Made by a program: the position numbers and the translations under genes. Below are positions 29,346-41,304 of a stretch of DNA of 58,001 bases, in pieces. The DNA is from Patescibacteria group bacterium UBA7396 (GTDB taxonomy: Bacteria > Patescibacteriota > Gracilibacteria > BD1-5 > UBA6164). Position 1 is the first letter of the stretch. Each line of letters begins with the position of its first letter. The notes below the pieces were generated by a model. The model did not search any database. It was given only the letters and a program-made list of their open reading frames with translations, and was not told the origin of the DNA. The DNA lies in assembly GCA_002470645.1 (NCBI GenBank), contig DKNE01000010.1, forward strand, positions 1 to 58,001, read 5' to 3'.

Positions 29346-29852
29346 ATGGAACAATACAAAAAGATACATGAAATATTAAAAATTTTGAATATTTCATTTG
29401 ATGAAATTGGGCATGAACCTTCAACCAGTTGCGAACATTCAAAAGAATTGAGAGAAAAGGCTGGTCTTGAATGAGTTGGAAGTAAAAATATTATTTTTCA
29501 TGCAAAATGAAAATTTTATCTTGTAACGACACTTTGAGATAAAGATATCAAAGCAAGAAAGTTTAAAAAAGAATTTGGTACAAAAGATATTCGTTTTGCT
29601 TCTCAAGAGGAAATTACTTCTCTTTGACTTGGAGTTATAGGAAGTATTGCACCATTTTGATTTGAAAATAGAGAAGTTCCAGTATTTGTTGATAGTGAAA
29701 TTTTTGAACATGAATATTTTATGTTTAACCCAAGTGATGCTTGAAAATCAGTGAGAGTGAGAACTCAAGATTTGAAAAAAATATATGAAAATATGAAAAA
29801 TGAGGTAAAATTTTTTACTCTTACAGAAGAAGAACTTATTATTAATGAATAA
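29346..29852 (+). CDS. YbaK/ProX-type aminoacyl-tRNA deacylase
   Basis: 168 residues with the YbaK fold: FDEIGHEPSTSCEHSKELRE, then KNIIFHAKGKFYLVTTLGDK (conserved Lys), LGLGVIGSIAPFGF and VFVDSEIFEHEYFMFNPSDA. Family members hydrolyse mischarged Ala-, Cys- or other aminoacyl-tRNA(Pro) or similar. The N-terminus is taken at MEQYKKIHEIL. It is 3 bases before the esterase gene. Confidence 0.85.
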
Positions 29853-29855
29853 TGT

Positions 29856-30488
29856 ATGAAAACCTTTGATTATCTAAAAAAACTTTCTCCGAATAAAGAT
29901 GCAAAAATAATTGTTATGTTGCATGGAGTTGGTTCAAATAAGGAAGATTTATTTTCACTTGAAAGTCATTTTTGAGAAGATTATCATATATTTTCTCTCA
30001 ATGGATTATTTGATTTATGAAATAAAAGACATGCTTGGTATCATCTCAATTATACCAATGTTTGACCAAAATATAATCCTGAAGAAGTTAGAGAATCGTA
30101 TGAATATATTCGTGATTTTTTAGCATATATTGTTGAAACGTATAAAGTGAAATATGAAAATATTTTTTTACTTTGATTTAGTCAATGAGCTATTATGTCA
30201 CATTATTTTCTTGGAAAATCTCCAGAATATATTTGATGAATTATTGCGTTAAGTGGAAGATACACAGATGAAATAAAAAAATTAGAAATCTCTCCAGAAA
30301 AATATTCAAATAAAAAAGTATTTATTGCTCACGGAACGCTTGATACAGTAATTTCAGTAGATGATGCATATTTACTCAAAGCATATATTCAAAAGATGAG
30401 TATTTCGCCAACATTTTTTATTTATCAAATGCCTCATACTATTATTCACGAGGAAATCAGCGAAGTATTAACTTTTTTAGAAGAATAA
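29856..30488 (+). CDS. phospholipase/carboxylesterase (alpha/beta hydrolase)
   Basis: 210 residues. It has IIVMLHGVGSNKEDLFS (oxyanion region), HAWYHLNY, the nucleophile elbow LLGFSQGAIMSH with both glycines by TGA, Asp in HGTLDTVISVDD and His in PHTIIHEE, completing a Ser-Asp-His triad. Similar to the PLD/carboxylesterase family (YpfH, LYPLA). Substrate unknown. Confidence 0.88.
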
Positions 30489-30562
30489 ATAAAAATATTT
30501 ACTTTGTATTTTACAAAAATATATATAATGAAAATGTACTTTACTTTTCTAATTTTTTTGTT

Positions 30563-32341
30563 ATGAAAAAAATATTTTTGTTAGCAATGAGTTTGTTTTT
30601 TGGATTGATGTCATATTCTGTTCAAGCAGGTCAAAATGTTACTCTTTCACATTCAACTTATTTATCAGAAAATGGAGTTGATAATGCTGTTTGACTTCAA
30701 TATTATGGAAATGTTTTATATATTTGACTTAACACAAGTTATCTTCATTCAAGTGAAATAATTCGTTCTGGAAATGTAGATGGAAGATGAAAAATATTTA
30801 TTTTTGATGTTGGAAATAAAAGAATTTATCGTCAAATTGTTCTAGATAGTGAACTTATTGATTTTGAAGTTAAAAATGATTTGATTTATGCAATTACAAG
30901 AAATTCAACTCAAATACTTACTTTAAATGGAAATGTTCTTACTACAAAACCACAAGCTGTAAAAATGTCTGTTGATAAAAGAGGAAATTATCTTTTACTT
31001 AATAGTAATAATGAATTATTTTTATACGATTCAAATAATGTACTGAGATTTCAACAAAAATTATCAAGAACTTCAGTAGAAGATATTTTACTTGATGATA
31101 TTTCAGGAAGAGTTTTTGTGGTTTGATATGATGAAAAAATAGTAAATAATACTTCACTTCAAGTCGCATTTTTGCAAGCATTTGATTATAATGGAAGTTC
31201 AAGATATGAATTATTTGGTTTTGAAGCACAAACTTTAACTCAAAATATGGCAGCAACTAGACTCTATAAACTTGCACTTTGAGCTGATGAAAAAGTGTAT
31301 GTACTTTGAGAAACAAATGGAGCAAATACTATTTTTAGATACAATGGAAAAACTCTAACAGGAAATCAAACATACTATTCATGAGATTTTTTCACACAAC
31401 TTTCGCAAATAAATAATGCAGATATTGCATATTTTGCAAGAATAAATCCAGAAGATGGAAATATTGAAAGATCAAGTTTTTCTCTTTCTAGACTTCAAAA
31501 TGGAGACGCAAATAGTTATAAAGTAAAAGATGGAAATATTATTGCTGATAAATCAGGAAATATTGTTATTGCTTGAGTAAATTCTGCATCTTTTCCAAAT
31601 AGAGAAAATATTTTAGTAAATGGACAAAAACTAGATACCTATAACGGTTGAGATGGAACGCTTCAATCTTTAAATAATAATTTTTCAGCAAGATATTTTT
31701 GGACTTCTTTTGGAAAAAGTGGAGGAGCTAATACTCAAATGAAAGATGTAGTTTTTGCTTGAGATATTATTATTGCTCTAGGAACAGTTTTAAACGGAGA
31801 AGTATTTACGACTGATAATACGATTAGAAAAAATTCAAATAATAACAATGCTTTTTTGGTAATGTTTAATTTTGATAAATACTCAACTCTTCCATCATAT
31901 GGGAAAGAGTCAGTAGGTTCAAATACTGGAAATGGAGGAATTATTTGAGGAAATACAAATACTCCAAATAATTCTTCATCAAACTCAAATCTTTCTGCTG
32001 CTGCTCAATATGATGAATACATTAAAACCGCATTAGCAAATCCAAATATAAAAAATTCTGAAAAATTACAAAAATATATTCACCCAAATTATTACACTCC
32101 AAAAAATGGAAAAGCAGCAAAAATTTATATTATCCTTTCTGGAAAATTTAATGAAAAGAAAAATGCTCTTTTAAAATCAAAAAGAACTATTACTCAAGCT
32201 GATTTAGATGTATTTAGAAATTATACTGTTTCTCTTTACAATCTTATGTACGCTATTGATACGAAAAAACCAACTTCAGAATTAAAAAAATTATACAGAT
32301 ACTTTGCCCAAGATTATAAAAATGTAATGAATATAAAATAA
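30563..32341 (+). CDS. exported beta-propeller-like protein
   Basis: 592 residues with a signal peptide, MKKIFLLAMSLFFGLMSYS and cleavage near VQAG. The body is beta-rich with repeated strands such as DVGNKRIYRQIVLD, VDKRGNYLLLNSNNELFLYD, MKDVVFAGDIIIALGTVLNG, suggesting a propeller. An Asn/Ser/Gly-rich linker (about 465-500) precedes a C-terminal helical domain ending YFAQDYKNVMNIK. It is probably surface-exposed. Directly followed by the M29-like gene (1 base apart). Confidence 0.7.
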
Positions 32342-32342
32342 T

Positions 32343-33383
32343 ATGACACTATTAAGAGATATCGCACTGAATGTTACCAAAGATATTTTAGAAAAAAATT
32401 TAAGTTTAAAAAATCCTGAGATTTTAGGAAAAAAAATAGTTCTTGTGTATGATACAGACTCAGAATTATCGACACTTATTTCTGCAGGATACATTGAAAA
32501 TTTAAAAGAATATTCAAATGTAGAAATAATACTTTTTCAGGAAGAAAAAGGAGCTGAATTAAAAGAAAAATTACTTTTGCTGGAAGAATATTCAACAGTA
32601 ATTTTAGTACAATCAACCAATTTTAGACTGGAAAGTTTTAGAATTCGTATTTCATTACAACAAAAAAATGTTGGATGTATTGAACATAATCATCTTTCAT
32701 ATATAAAATCATCACAAACAAAAACGTATTTAGAAGCTATTTCTTACCAATCAAATTATTTTGAAAAGGTATCAAATTTTTTAAAACAAACATTTGATAC
32801 AGGAAATACTTTGAAAGTCGTTTGATCAAATGGAAGTGCGCTTGAAATCTCTTGAGGTTTTGAAGATATGAAACAAAATACGGGAAATTTTGCTTTAGAT
32901 AATAGATATGCAACCTATCCAATTTGAGAAAATTTTACGGAAGCAAAAGATTTTTCAAATGTGAATGGAGAACTCTATGTAAAAGCATTTCCTTGAGAAG
33001 ATTTACAAGTAGTTTTTGCTGAAAAACCTTTTAAAATTACCGTAAAAAATAGTATTATTTCTTATAAAAAAGAGGATATTCCAAAAGAACTTTTGCCAAC
33101 TTTTGAGAAAATTGAGGAAGCAGAATGAGAAATTATGATGAGAGAACTTGGTTTTTGACTCAATAAAGCAATTACTTTTGAAAATACTTTAAGTGATGTC
33201 AATGCTTTTGAAAGAATGGCTTGATTTCATCTTTCACTTGGAAAAAAACATGGAGTGTATAGAAAAAAGATGTCGAAAGATATTGTACAAAGATATCATA
33301 TAGATATTTTTCCAGATGTAGAAAAAATATTTGTTGATGATAAACTTGTATTTGAAAAAGGAAAACATTTTGTGTATGAATAA
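32343..33383 (+). CDS. M29-like aminopeptidase family protein
   Basis: 346 residues. The C-terminal half resembles the AmpS/PepS (M29) family: ATYPIGENFTEAKDFSNVNG, then GELYVKAFPG, EGEIMMRELGFGLNKAI, MAGFHLSLGKKHGVY and RYHIDIFPDV, which parallels the metal-binding Glu/His/Asp pattern. The first Glu-rich half is less clear. It could be an aminopeptidase or a degenerate relative. Cytoplasmic, with no signal. Confidence 0.55.
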
Positions 33384-33413
33384 AAAAACTCAATCAATTG
33401 ATTGAGTTTTTTT
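33382..33413. terminator. bidirectional terminator between two convergent genes
   Basis: AAAAAAACTCAATC, AATT, GATTGAGTTTTTTT, a long palindrome that ends both transcripts; the stop codons lie at its edges. Confidence 0.8.
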
Positions 33414-34302
33414 ATTGCTGTATGATAATATTTTCATTCAAAATTTCTTTATGTGGAGTATAGCTGTCATAACTAAAAACAAGAGTATTTCATCCTTTTT
33501 CTACTTCTATTTCAGTTTCATAATATGGAACGAAAGTATAAGTAGTATTGAGTATTTCTCTTACTATTCAAACATTATTTGGTAATTTATAAGTATTTTT
33601 ATCAAATTCTGTAAGAATATATTTTTTTTGAAAATTATTACTACTCATATCAAATAAATTCTTTGAATTTTTATCTGAGTATTTGAGAGAAATATTATAA
33701 TATTCAAGGGAATTATCTATAAGAGTGAAAAGAGGAAATTTTCCATTTTCAGCTTCATCATAACTATAAAAAAGATATTGCTTATTTGTTACTGGAAATA
33801 TTTTTACTTTTATTTTTTGTTTTTGAGAACTTTCTACAAAATAGGAAACTATATTTTTAGTATTGGTTGAAAGATTTCAGTCATTTTCATAAATACAAGA
33901 AATTTTTTGCTCTTTTAAGCTTGGATGAATTAAGTTTCCATCTTCACATTTATTTTGTTCTCAATATATCGAAAGCGTGTAATTTGCTAATAATTGATTG
34001 AGTTTTGTTTCTCACAATATTTGTTTTATATACATAAAACTTTCTCCAAATTGAGGAATGAGAGAATTTTGATAATAAGGCAAATCTTGCGTTAGTTTTC
34101 ATTCTAAAATAATAGTTTGATAGTTTTTCTTTGCAGTAACATTATTTCAAAAATCGATATATCATTCCAAAGGTCTTGTGAGAGAAATATCTCAAGGATA
34201 TTCTACTTTATCACTATCATTTTGTGCATTTTGAAAAGTAATATTGAGTGCGTGTAAAGGTAGAGAGTAAAAACAAAAAATAAGGAAAATAATTTTTTTC
34301 AT
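33412..34302 (-). CDS. exported hypothetical protein
   Basis: 296 residues with a signal peptide (MKKIIFLIFCFYSLPLHA). The mature part has strands rich in Asn, Tyr and Lys, with a cysteine pair (NKCEDG, ISCIYE). No family recognised. It lies upstream of the GH12-like gene and may be co-transcribed as a secreted partner. Confidence 0.65.
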
Positions 34303-34372
34303 AAATAAAAAACATAATATAAATATATCTATATTATGTTTACTTTTTTAAAAAATCAAATATGATTTTTAT

Positions 34373-36043
34373 TTAAAATATTTCTTTAAATTCACTAATA
34401 TGTTTTTTTAGATTTTCTAAAGCTTGTTTTTTAGTAACTTCATTATCTTCAAATTTTTTGAGGGTAATCAGAAGAGCATTACGAACACTTACTCATTCAT
34501 TGTATTTTCCGGTAGAAAAATTTTGCATTTTTTTGTTTATAAATTTATCAAGATTTTTTTGAAAAGTTTGGAAAGAAGTTGTTTTAAAAGTTATATTTGT
34601 AAAGGTAAGTTTTTCTTCATTATCAGCAAGTTCTTTTAAAATATCATCGATATTAAAAGTTTCATCGTCATTATTTTGAGAATTATTATTTCCAGATGAA
34701 TTATTTCCTGAATTGTTGTTGCCAGTATTATTTCAAGAGTTATTATTCGAATTATTATTTTCACTTCCTGTTTGAGTATTTGATGCTTCATTTACTTTTA
34801 CATAAAACTCATCTAAAGTCCAAGAAAATTTTGAACTATTTACACTTGGAGAACCATATTCAGAACCAATTTCCCAGTTCATAAAATAATGCTCATCGAT
34901 ATTATAAGAAATATTATTTTTAATACTTGGTAAGAATTGATACAAATCAATTTCTATTTTTTCATTGTTATAATTTCTGCTTGGTATAAAAGTGAAAAAA
35001 TCCCAACCACCTTTATTTTTAAATATTTCAAAAGTTTCTGTTTTGTTTACTCCATCAACTTTTAAGGGAAGAGTTACACTTCCAATTTTATTTCCAGCAG
35101 CACCAGTATTATTTTTATAGAACATAATCATAAACTCAATTTCATCTCCACTTACATGATTATTATTTGGATTTTTTACGATCCATCATTCAGCAGCAAA
35201 ATTAAGCGGACCATTTGAAATATTTACTACATTATATTTCGTAGAAAAACTTAATGAAGTGAGGTCTTTTACTTTTTTAGGAAGCAGAGTCCATCCACTT
35301 GTATAACTATTTCCATGAGGTTTTTTCCCCATAAATACTTCTGGATACCCGTGTACCCAACCTCATACATCAGAAAGAGAAATATTATATAAATCTTGAG
35401 AATATGAATATTTTTTTGTATTTTTATCATAAATTAAACTGGCATTTCATTGAGATGAAGCAATATTCCAAGCATTTATTTGCATAAATTGCTCTGACTT
35501 CCCATCATTATTAGTATCAACTCAAGATTCTGCCCACCTTTCTTGTGGATAATTTAATACAATATTGCTTGAGTTATTTGTATTTTGAGAATTATTATTT
35601 GAGTTATTTCAAGTATTGTTGTTTGAATTGTTATTTTGGTTTCAACTATTACTGTTTCCATTGTTATTATTTCCAGTAGAAGTAGTTTCATTTTCAGAAG
35701 TAAATACTACATTTGTAGGAAAAGAAATATTATTATCAACACAAATTCAAATTTCTGTATTTGCTCCAGGATAAATAATTTTATTCCAATCGAGAGGAGT
35801 TATAGTAAAATTTCCATTTGATCCAGAAAAATTTCCACTCCATTTTGAATTCATATTTGAATTTGTAGGAATAGCAAATTGAATTTTCCAGTTAGAAATA
35901 TTGGTAGAAGTAGAATTATTTATTTTAAAAATATAGCAATATCATGTAGCCCGTTGAGTCATTATTGAGTGATTAAAATCAGCAAATCAAGATTGTATTT
36001 GGATGCTAAAAAGTAGCCCAATTAAAAATAGTATTTTTTTCAT
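34373..36043 (-). CDS. exported GH12-like endoglucanase with CBM2-like domain
   Basis: 556 residues. Signal peptide MKKILFLIGLLFSIQIQS. Residues about 25-105 look like a CBM2 cellulose-binding domain (WKIQFAIPTNSNM, SKWSGNFSGSNGNFTITPLD, IYPGANTEIGICVD). An Asn/Ser/Gly linker follows. Residues about 165-420 match GH12: GWVHGYPEVFMGKKPHG, LTSLSFSTKYNV, GDEIEFMIMFYKNN (nucleophile Glu) and FMNWEIGSEYG (acid/base Glu). A second Asn/Ser linker precedes a helical C-terminal domain. GH12 enzymes cut beta-1,4-glucan or xyloglucan. Confidence 0.72.
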
Positions 36044-36186
36044 AGATAATAATTTAATAAATAAACTATTGCTAGCATAACAGATAAAATAACTTTTTCA
36101 ACTTTTTTTTCAAAAGAAATATGTTGCAATTTTTAAAAAATCAATATAATTATAAACACTATATTTTATATATTAAATTTTAAATT

Positions 36187-36501
36187 ATGTCTGTTGTAGT
36201 ATTAAATGAAGAAAATTTTACAAGTGAAGTAGCATCTGGAGTTGTTTTAGTTGATTTCTGGGCTGAATGGTGTGGACCTTGTCAAATGATGTTACCAATT
36301 TTATCAGATTTTGCTAGTGATATTGGAGATAAAATAAAAGTTGGGAAAATCAATGTTGATGAAAATCCTGCGTTAGCTCAACAATTCAGAGTTATGAGTA
36401 TTCCTACTTTAATTGTTTTAAAAGATGGAAAACCAGTTGAAATGATGGTTGGAGTAAAACAAAAAGATGAATTAAATGAAATAATTGGAAAACATTTATA
36501 A
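36187..36501 (+). CDS. trxA: thioredoxin
   Basis: 104 residues with no signal peptide, so cytosolic. Active site WCGPC (W28, C29, C32) in FWAEWCGPCQMMLPIL, cis-Pro in MSIPTLIVLKDGK. Reduces protein disulfides. No TGA codon occurs in it. Confidence 0.97.
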   Translation: MSVVVLNEENFTSEVASGVVLVDFWAEWCGPCQMMLPILSDFASDIGDKIKVGKINVDENPALAQQFRVMSIPTLIVLKDGKPVEMMVGVKQKDELNEIIGKHL

Positions 36502-36502
36502 T

Positions 36503-36531
36503 AAAAAAAGCTCATATGAGCTTTTTTTATT
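36503..36531. terminator. terminator of trxA, shared with the VOC gene
   Basis: AAAAAAAGCTCAT and ATGAGCTTTTTTT form a near-perfect palindrome; bidirectional. Confidence 0.8.
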
Positions 36532-36973
36532 ACGTATTTTTTGGATAATCATAATTTATCATCCACCCAATTCCATATTTATCTTTAAATGAGGCGTAAT
36601 ATGCTCACCAAAAAGTGTCTTCTAACGGAACTTCTATTTCTCATCCTGGTGAAAGTGCTTGAAAATAAGTATCAGCTTCTTCCTTAGTATCAACATTCAG
36701 AGAAATATAGATATGATTTCAAATAATAGTTTTGTGTCATAATGATTCCAAACTATCACTTCACATTAAAATAATATCTCCTCATAAAATAGGAAAGGAA
36801 ATATGCATCACTCCATTTTTTTCAGATTCTTTAATTTTTTCATTTCCTGCAATATCAGGAACATCAGAAAATTTGCTTAACCAAGTAAATTCTCATCAAA
36901 AAACAGATTTATAAAATTCAAATACTTCCAAAGTGTTTCATGGAAAATTGAAGCAAATATTTACTTTTGACAT
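36530..36973 (-). CDS. PhnB-like VOC-family protein
   Basis: 147 residues: MSKVNICFNFPGNTLEVFEF, then FYKSVFGGEFTWLSKF, IPGNEKIKESEKNGVMHISF-like middle, LGGDIILMGSD, HIYISLNVDTKEEADTYFQ and AYYASFKDKYGIGWMINYD. This matches the glyoxalase/dioxygenase-like PhnB (DUF1428/3-demethylubiquinone methyltransferase-like) group. Exact role unknown. Same strand as the next SRPBCC gene. Confidence 0.8.
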
Positions 36974-36992
36974 GGGATTTTGTTAGAAGATG

Positions 36993-37403
36993 TTATAATA
37001 ATTCTGTATAATTTTTGAAATTATTTGCAATATGTTGCCAACCGTCTCTTTGTTCTTTTATAGAATGGATATTTTCAGCATCAAAAATAGTTGTTATTCT
37101 TATGGTGTCTCAAATCTCTTCAAATATATTTTCGACCTCTCTCCCATCATTCATAAGATATTTTATAAAATTCTTTTCTTCTATTTGTATATATTGACCT
37201 TCAAAATCAAATCATTGGCTTCCATCTTTTGCTTCCATTCTTATTAAAAACCTTCCTCATACTTTTATATCATTCATCGCTCTTGGTGTGTGCCAGTCAT
37301 TACTTCAAGAGTACCACTTTATCATATGTTCACTTTCATTCCAAGATTCCCAAACAGTATTTAAGTCAGATTTTACTTCTGTATGTACGGTTATTTTTGT
37401 CAT
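36993..37403 (-). CDS. AHSA1/SRPBCC-like protein
   Basis: 136 residues: MTKITVHTEVKSDLNTVWES, then MIKWYSGSNDWHTPRA, DIKVGGRFLIRMEAKDGSQG, FDFEGQYIQIEE and SIKEQRDGWQHIANNFKNYT, the Activator-of-Hsp90-ATPase-homologue 1 pattern (START/SRPBCC fold). Commonly a small-molecule-binding protein. It lies 20 bases before the VOC gene. Confidence 0.82.
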
Positions 37404-37478
37404 AATATGTATAGTTATTAGTAAAAAATAATTGTATACATTTATTTTTATAAATCAAAGAAAATTCGTTAATAGCCA

Positions 37479-38177
37479 TTATATCATTCATCTCACTGCG
37501 CTTATATTAAAACTATAATTCATTTTGAGACCTCATATAAGCCCAATATATCAAACATTTCCGTCAATTACTATTGGTTTGAGAATAATCGTATAATCAC
37601 GCAAAAATTGAATAATATTTTCTTCTCAAATAAAAATATTTACTCACTCATTGAGTGGTAAAGAAGAGATAAATCTGATAAAATTATTTTTATCTTCCAG
37701 CATTTTTATAATCGAGAAAATGCTGTTTCCAAGCATTTTATAATTGTTTTCTAAAAAATGAGAAATTCAAGAATATTCTAAAATCCCATTGCTTTCTGAA
37801 ATAAAAAAAGAAATTTCTCCAGTTTTTTTTGCCAATTCACTCGTGATATTATAAATAAAATCTTCAAGAGTTTTTACATCATTTGATTTCATTTTTACAT
37901 CTTTTGCTTCCAAAAAATGATTTGGCATTTCTTTCATAAGATATGAAATAAAGGCTCTGAGTCATTTTGCAGTTGGAAGTCTTCCAGCAGAATTATAAGG
38001 TTGATAGATAAGTTCTAAACCTTCTAACATTGCCATATCATTTCTTACCGTTGCAGAACTTACTCATAAATCATATTTTTTAAGTAATGCTTTACTTCCA
38101 AGAACTTCTCAAGTTTGTATAAATTCTTCTACAATGATTTTTAAAATTTCAATATTTCTCCCGGTTAAATTTGACAT
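37479..38177 (-). CDS. hrcA: heat-inducible transcription repressor HrcA
   Basis: 232 residues, shorter than typical HrcA (about 340). The N-terminal winged helix is clear: NIEILKIIVEEFIQTGEVLG, SKALLKKYDLGVSSATVRND, MAMLEGLELIYQPYNSAGRL and PTAKGLRAFISYL. The C-terminal sensor domain is truncated relative to the family. It represses heat-shock genes at CIRCE elements; one such element is at 19719-19745 upstream of dnaK. Encoded just after, and probably coupled to, a glycosyltransferase gene. Confidence 0.9.
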
Positions 38178-38178
38178 A

Positions 38179-39222
38179 CTAGCTAATAATAGAAATTAAA
38201 TTATTATAAAAGTCTTTTATGTTGTACTTATTTTTTACGGCTTCATAATTTACTTCTTTATTTTCAGATTCTAAAAATAAAGTAATATTTTTTACCATAC
38301 TTGTTACTGAAATAGGTGAGAAATAAGTGATAGAATCTCAAAATATATTTCTTGTTTCTGTATTGTCACTTGCAAGAATAGGAGTATTATAATTGATAGC
38401 ATGACCTAAAGTTATTGGAAAATTATCATAAATAATAGGATAGATAACTCCAAGAGATTCTTTATAATATGACCCAAGTTCATTTCCTTCAGGAGTTCCG
38501 GCAAAGACTATATGTTTACTCATATCAAGAGATAAAATAAGTTCTCTTATTTCTCTATTATTTGCATTTTTATTTCCTAAAATTACTAAATAAATCTCTC
38601 TTTTTTTAGCTATTTCTTTGATTGCTTCTAAAACTCTTTTTAGATTATTATTGCTATAATAATTATAATCATAAATAAAATAATCTCATCTGATTCCAAG
38701 TTTTGCCTTGACATCAAGAGGAAGTTTTATTTCAGGAGATGAAGGAAAAAACGGAGCAATAGTCAGTATTTTTTCTTCTGAAATATTGAGTTTTTCATTG
38801 AGTTCTCTTTGTGTATTTTCAGTAAAACAAACAATTTTTTTCGCATTTTTGAGATTTTTTTTGATCGTATATAGATGTGAGTATTTTCTTAATAATTTTG
38901 TATTTTCTAAATCAGGATAAAGAATGCTTTCAAGAGAAGGGATTACTTGAATTACATCTCAACTATAAAAAATAGGAAAAGTTTCATCAAAAGTGATAAC
39001 GACATCATTTTTATCTTTTTTTAATTGTTGTAAAAATAGAGTTTGTTCTCACCAAAAAGTTGAGAATTTTTCATTTACTATTTTTCCTTCTACTTCAAAT
39101 AATTTATCTGCATAAATATTTAATAAATATTCTTTTTTATTGATAAATAAATATTCTACAAAATCTTTTGTAAAATTTTTTTTATTTCTTGAAGTATTTC
39201 TGATATCAATTCAAATTTTCAT
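38179..39222 (-). CDS. glycosyltransferase (GT-B fold)
   Basis: 347 residues. N-domain: MKIGIDIRNTSRNKKNFTKD, VVITFDETFPIFYSGDV. C-domain: KIVCFTENTQRELNE, IKKAKLGIRGDYFIYDYN-like segment, REIYLVILGNKNANNREI, HIVFAGTPEGNELGSYYKES and GVIYPIIYDNFPITLGHAIN. It is a GT4-type transferase with an unknown substrate. Stop TAG; the hrcA start follows after a single base, so translation is coupled. Confidence 0.78.
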
Positions 39223-39258
39223 TTTTCATTTTTTACATATTACATATAATGCAAGTAT

Positions 39259-40452
39259 ATGAAAAAGCTGAGTTTTTTCAAGATTTTATTTTTTATCAAT
39301 ATTTTTATGATTGGAATGATAGTGAAAAATATGCTTACGAGAGGATTGTCTATGAAAAGATGGAATAATTATCCACGTATTGAAGATATGAGTTTACTCG
39401 ATAATGTATGATATACTATGCATATTGCTCAATTTTTAGCATATCTTGAAGAACAAAATGGGCACAAAATAAATAGGGAATTTTTAATGAAGAGGATTAT
39501 GTTTAGTTCTTTAAAAAGCTTAGTATTGTCAGATATTAATTCAGGAACAAAAACCTATATTTTAAAAAATAATCCAGAAATTTTTTCTCAACTAGAAAAT
39601 AAAGCACTTAATTATATTTTATCACTTGATGCTCCTGAATATATCAAAGAAGATATGAAAGGGATTATGTCAAATACATCTTTTGATAGAGAATTGCTTA
39701 TAATAGAAAGTGCAAAAAGAATTGCTGGATGGAAAGAGTCTGAAGTAAATGCAAAAATATTTAGTGATATGTATGAGATACCATTAAGAGAAATTCAAAA
39801 ATCACTTCAAGAAAGTGCTCAAAAATTGGAAAGTATGAAAGAATTACTCAAAAATGATAATTATCTTAAATATCTTTCTCACATAAGAAGATTGTCTCAT
39901 TGTATGAGATGGAATCAACAAAGCCGTATTTTTCCTATTTCTGTGATGTCACATTTGGTATTAATAACATTTCTTACTTATATTTTAGTGATGATTGAAA
40001 ATAATAATGGAAAAAATTATAATATGTGAGAGATGCTTTTAAGGGCTATGTATCATGATATACCGGAAGCTATTACAGGAGATATTATTACTCCTACGAA
40101 AAAAGCAGTTCCAGGGTTTATTGAGCTTTTGGAAAAAGTAGAAATAGATATGATGAATGATTATTTATTTCACTATATTCCGGAAAGTTATAAAAATGAA
40201 GTATTTCCATATATGCTTCATCCATTTGATGGAAATGATTGAAAAATAGTGAAATATGCTGATATTATTAGTGCTCTTTTAGAGGCAAAAGTAGAAGTAA
40301 ATCATGGAAGTGAAAATTTTAAAGAGATATATAGAACGATAAAGAAAAAAGTAAACACTTTTGAGGGGGCAAGTATAGATTATATTTTAAAACATATGCT
40401 TGATAGTTTTGATCAACAATCTTGAGAAGATATTTATTTAGAAAAATTCTAA
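39259..40452 (+). CDS. HD-domain hydrolase (YfbR-like)
   Basis: 397 residues from ATG 39259. Core: NYPRIEDMSLLDNVGYTMHI (conserved His), LRAMYHDIPEAITGDIITPT (HD motif plus Glu), PFDGNDGKIVKYADIISALL (second Asp). Similar to 5'-deoxynucleotidase YfbR / HD_2 proteins that hydrolyse dNMPs. The N-terminal 35 residues in this frame are odd (hydrophobic), while another frame of the same stretch (39249-39368) reads MQVYEKAEFFQDFIFYQYFY and looks more protein-like. A frameshift near 39360 is possible. The middle is helical. Confidence 0.78.
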
Positions 40453-40512
40453 AAATTTGCTTATTTATGATTAATAATATAATAAAATTACCATTTAATA
40501 ATTTATAAATAT

Positions 40513-40743
40513 ATGAATACAATCACTCTGGTAGTTTGAATTTTTCTTTATTTTCTTTTTTTGGGTTTTATCTATATTTTTATAGTAAAAAGATTGAAAA
40601 ATTTAAATGAAGGCCATGTGAACTATACAAAAGTACAATGATTAGAAGGAATCTATAAATCGTTAAAGAAAATTATACTTACATTGTTTTTATTATTATT
40701 TTTTGTATCTATTTTTATTGTTTTAAAGTTTGCTTATGTATAG
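40513..40743 (+). CDS. small membrane protein with two spans
   Basis: 76 residues: MNTITLVVGIFLYFLFLGFI, a basic loop (IVKRLKNLNEGHVNYTK), and a second hydrophobic end (ILTLFLLLFFVSIFIVLKF). It overlaps the next gene by 8 bases. Stop TAG. Function unknown. Confidence 0.6.
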
Positions 40744-41275
40744 AGAACAGGATGGAAATATTATAGTAAGAAAACATTGGGGATTACTTTTTTTATATCT
40801 GATAAAATTTATATTTATTCTTCTTTTTGCGGTTGTTTTATCATTTATAGGAGTATTTTATAAAGAAGCTCTTGGTGATGAATTGGTTTTATATGTAATA
40901 CTACCGCTCGTACTAGTTTTGGTAAATTATTCTTTTTTAAAACTTATTTTAGCACTTATAGAATTTTATAATTATTTATTTATTATTTCTTGAGACCAAA
41001 TTTTTGTGATTAATGCTTCGCTTATTATGAGAAATGATATTGAAATAATAGATGCTTTTAAAATTATTAAATTAGATGCTTATTCAAGATGATTTATCTC
41101 AAATGTCCTTTCATATGGAAGAATTACTATAGAACTTCAAACAAAAGAGGAAAGAATATTTCGTTTTATGCCACATCCATATAAACTCTTGAAACATTTA
41201 CAAGAACAAAGAGAACAAGTATTAGAAAATAGAAAAAAGAAATATATCGTTGATGATGTAATAGTCGCAAAATAA
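40736..41275 (+). CDS. membrane protein with PH-like C-terminus
   Basis: 179 residues. Two membrane spans (FLYLIKFIFILLFAVVLSFI and VILPLVLVLVNYSFLKLIL) precede a beta-rich domain: FIISGDQIFVINASLIMRND, then VLSYGRITIELQTKEERIFR. This is like bacterial PH-domain (DUF304) proteins. It ends with a Lys/Glu-rich tail. It overlaps the preceding small membrane gene by 8 bases and lies 29 bases before trpS. Confidence 0.65.
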
Positions 41276-41304
41276 AAATCATTACTTACATTAATTTAAA
41301 AATT

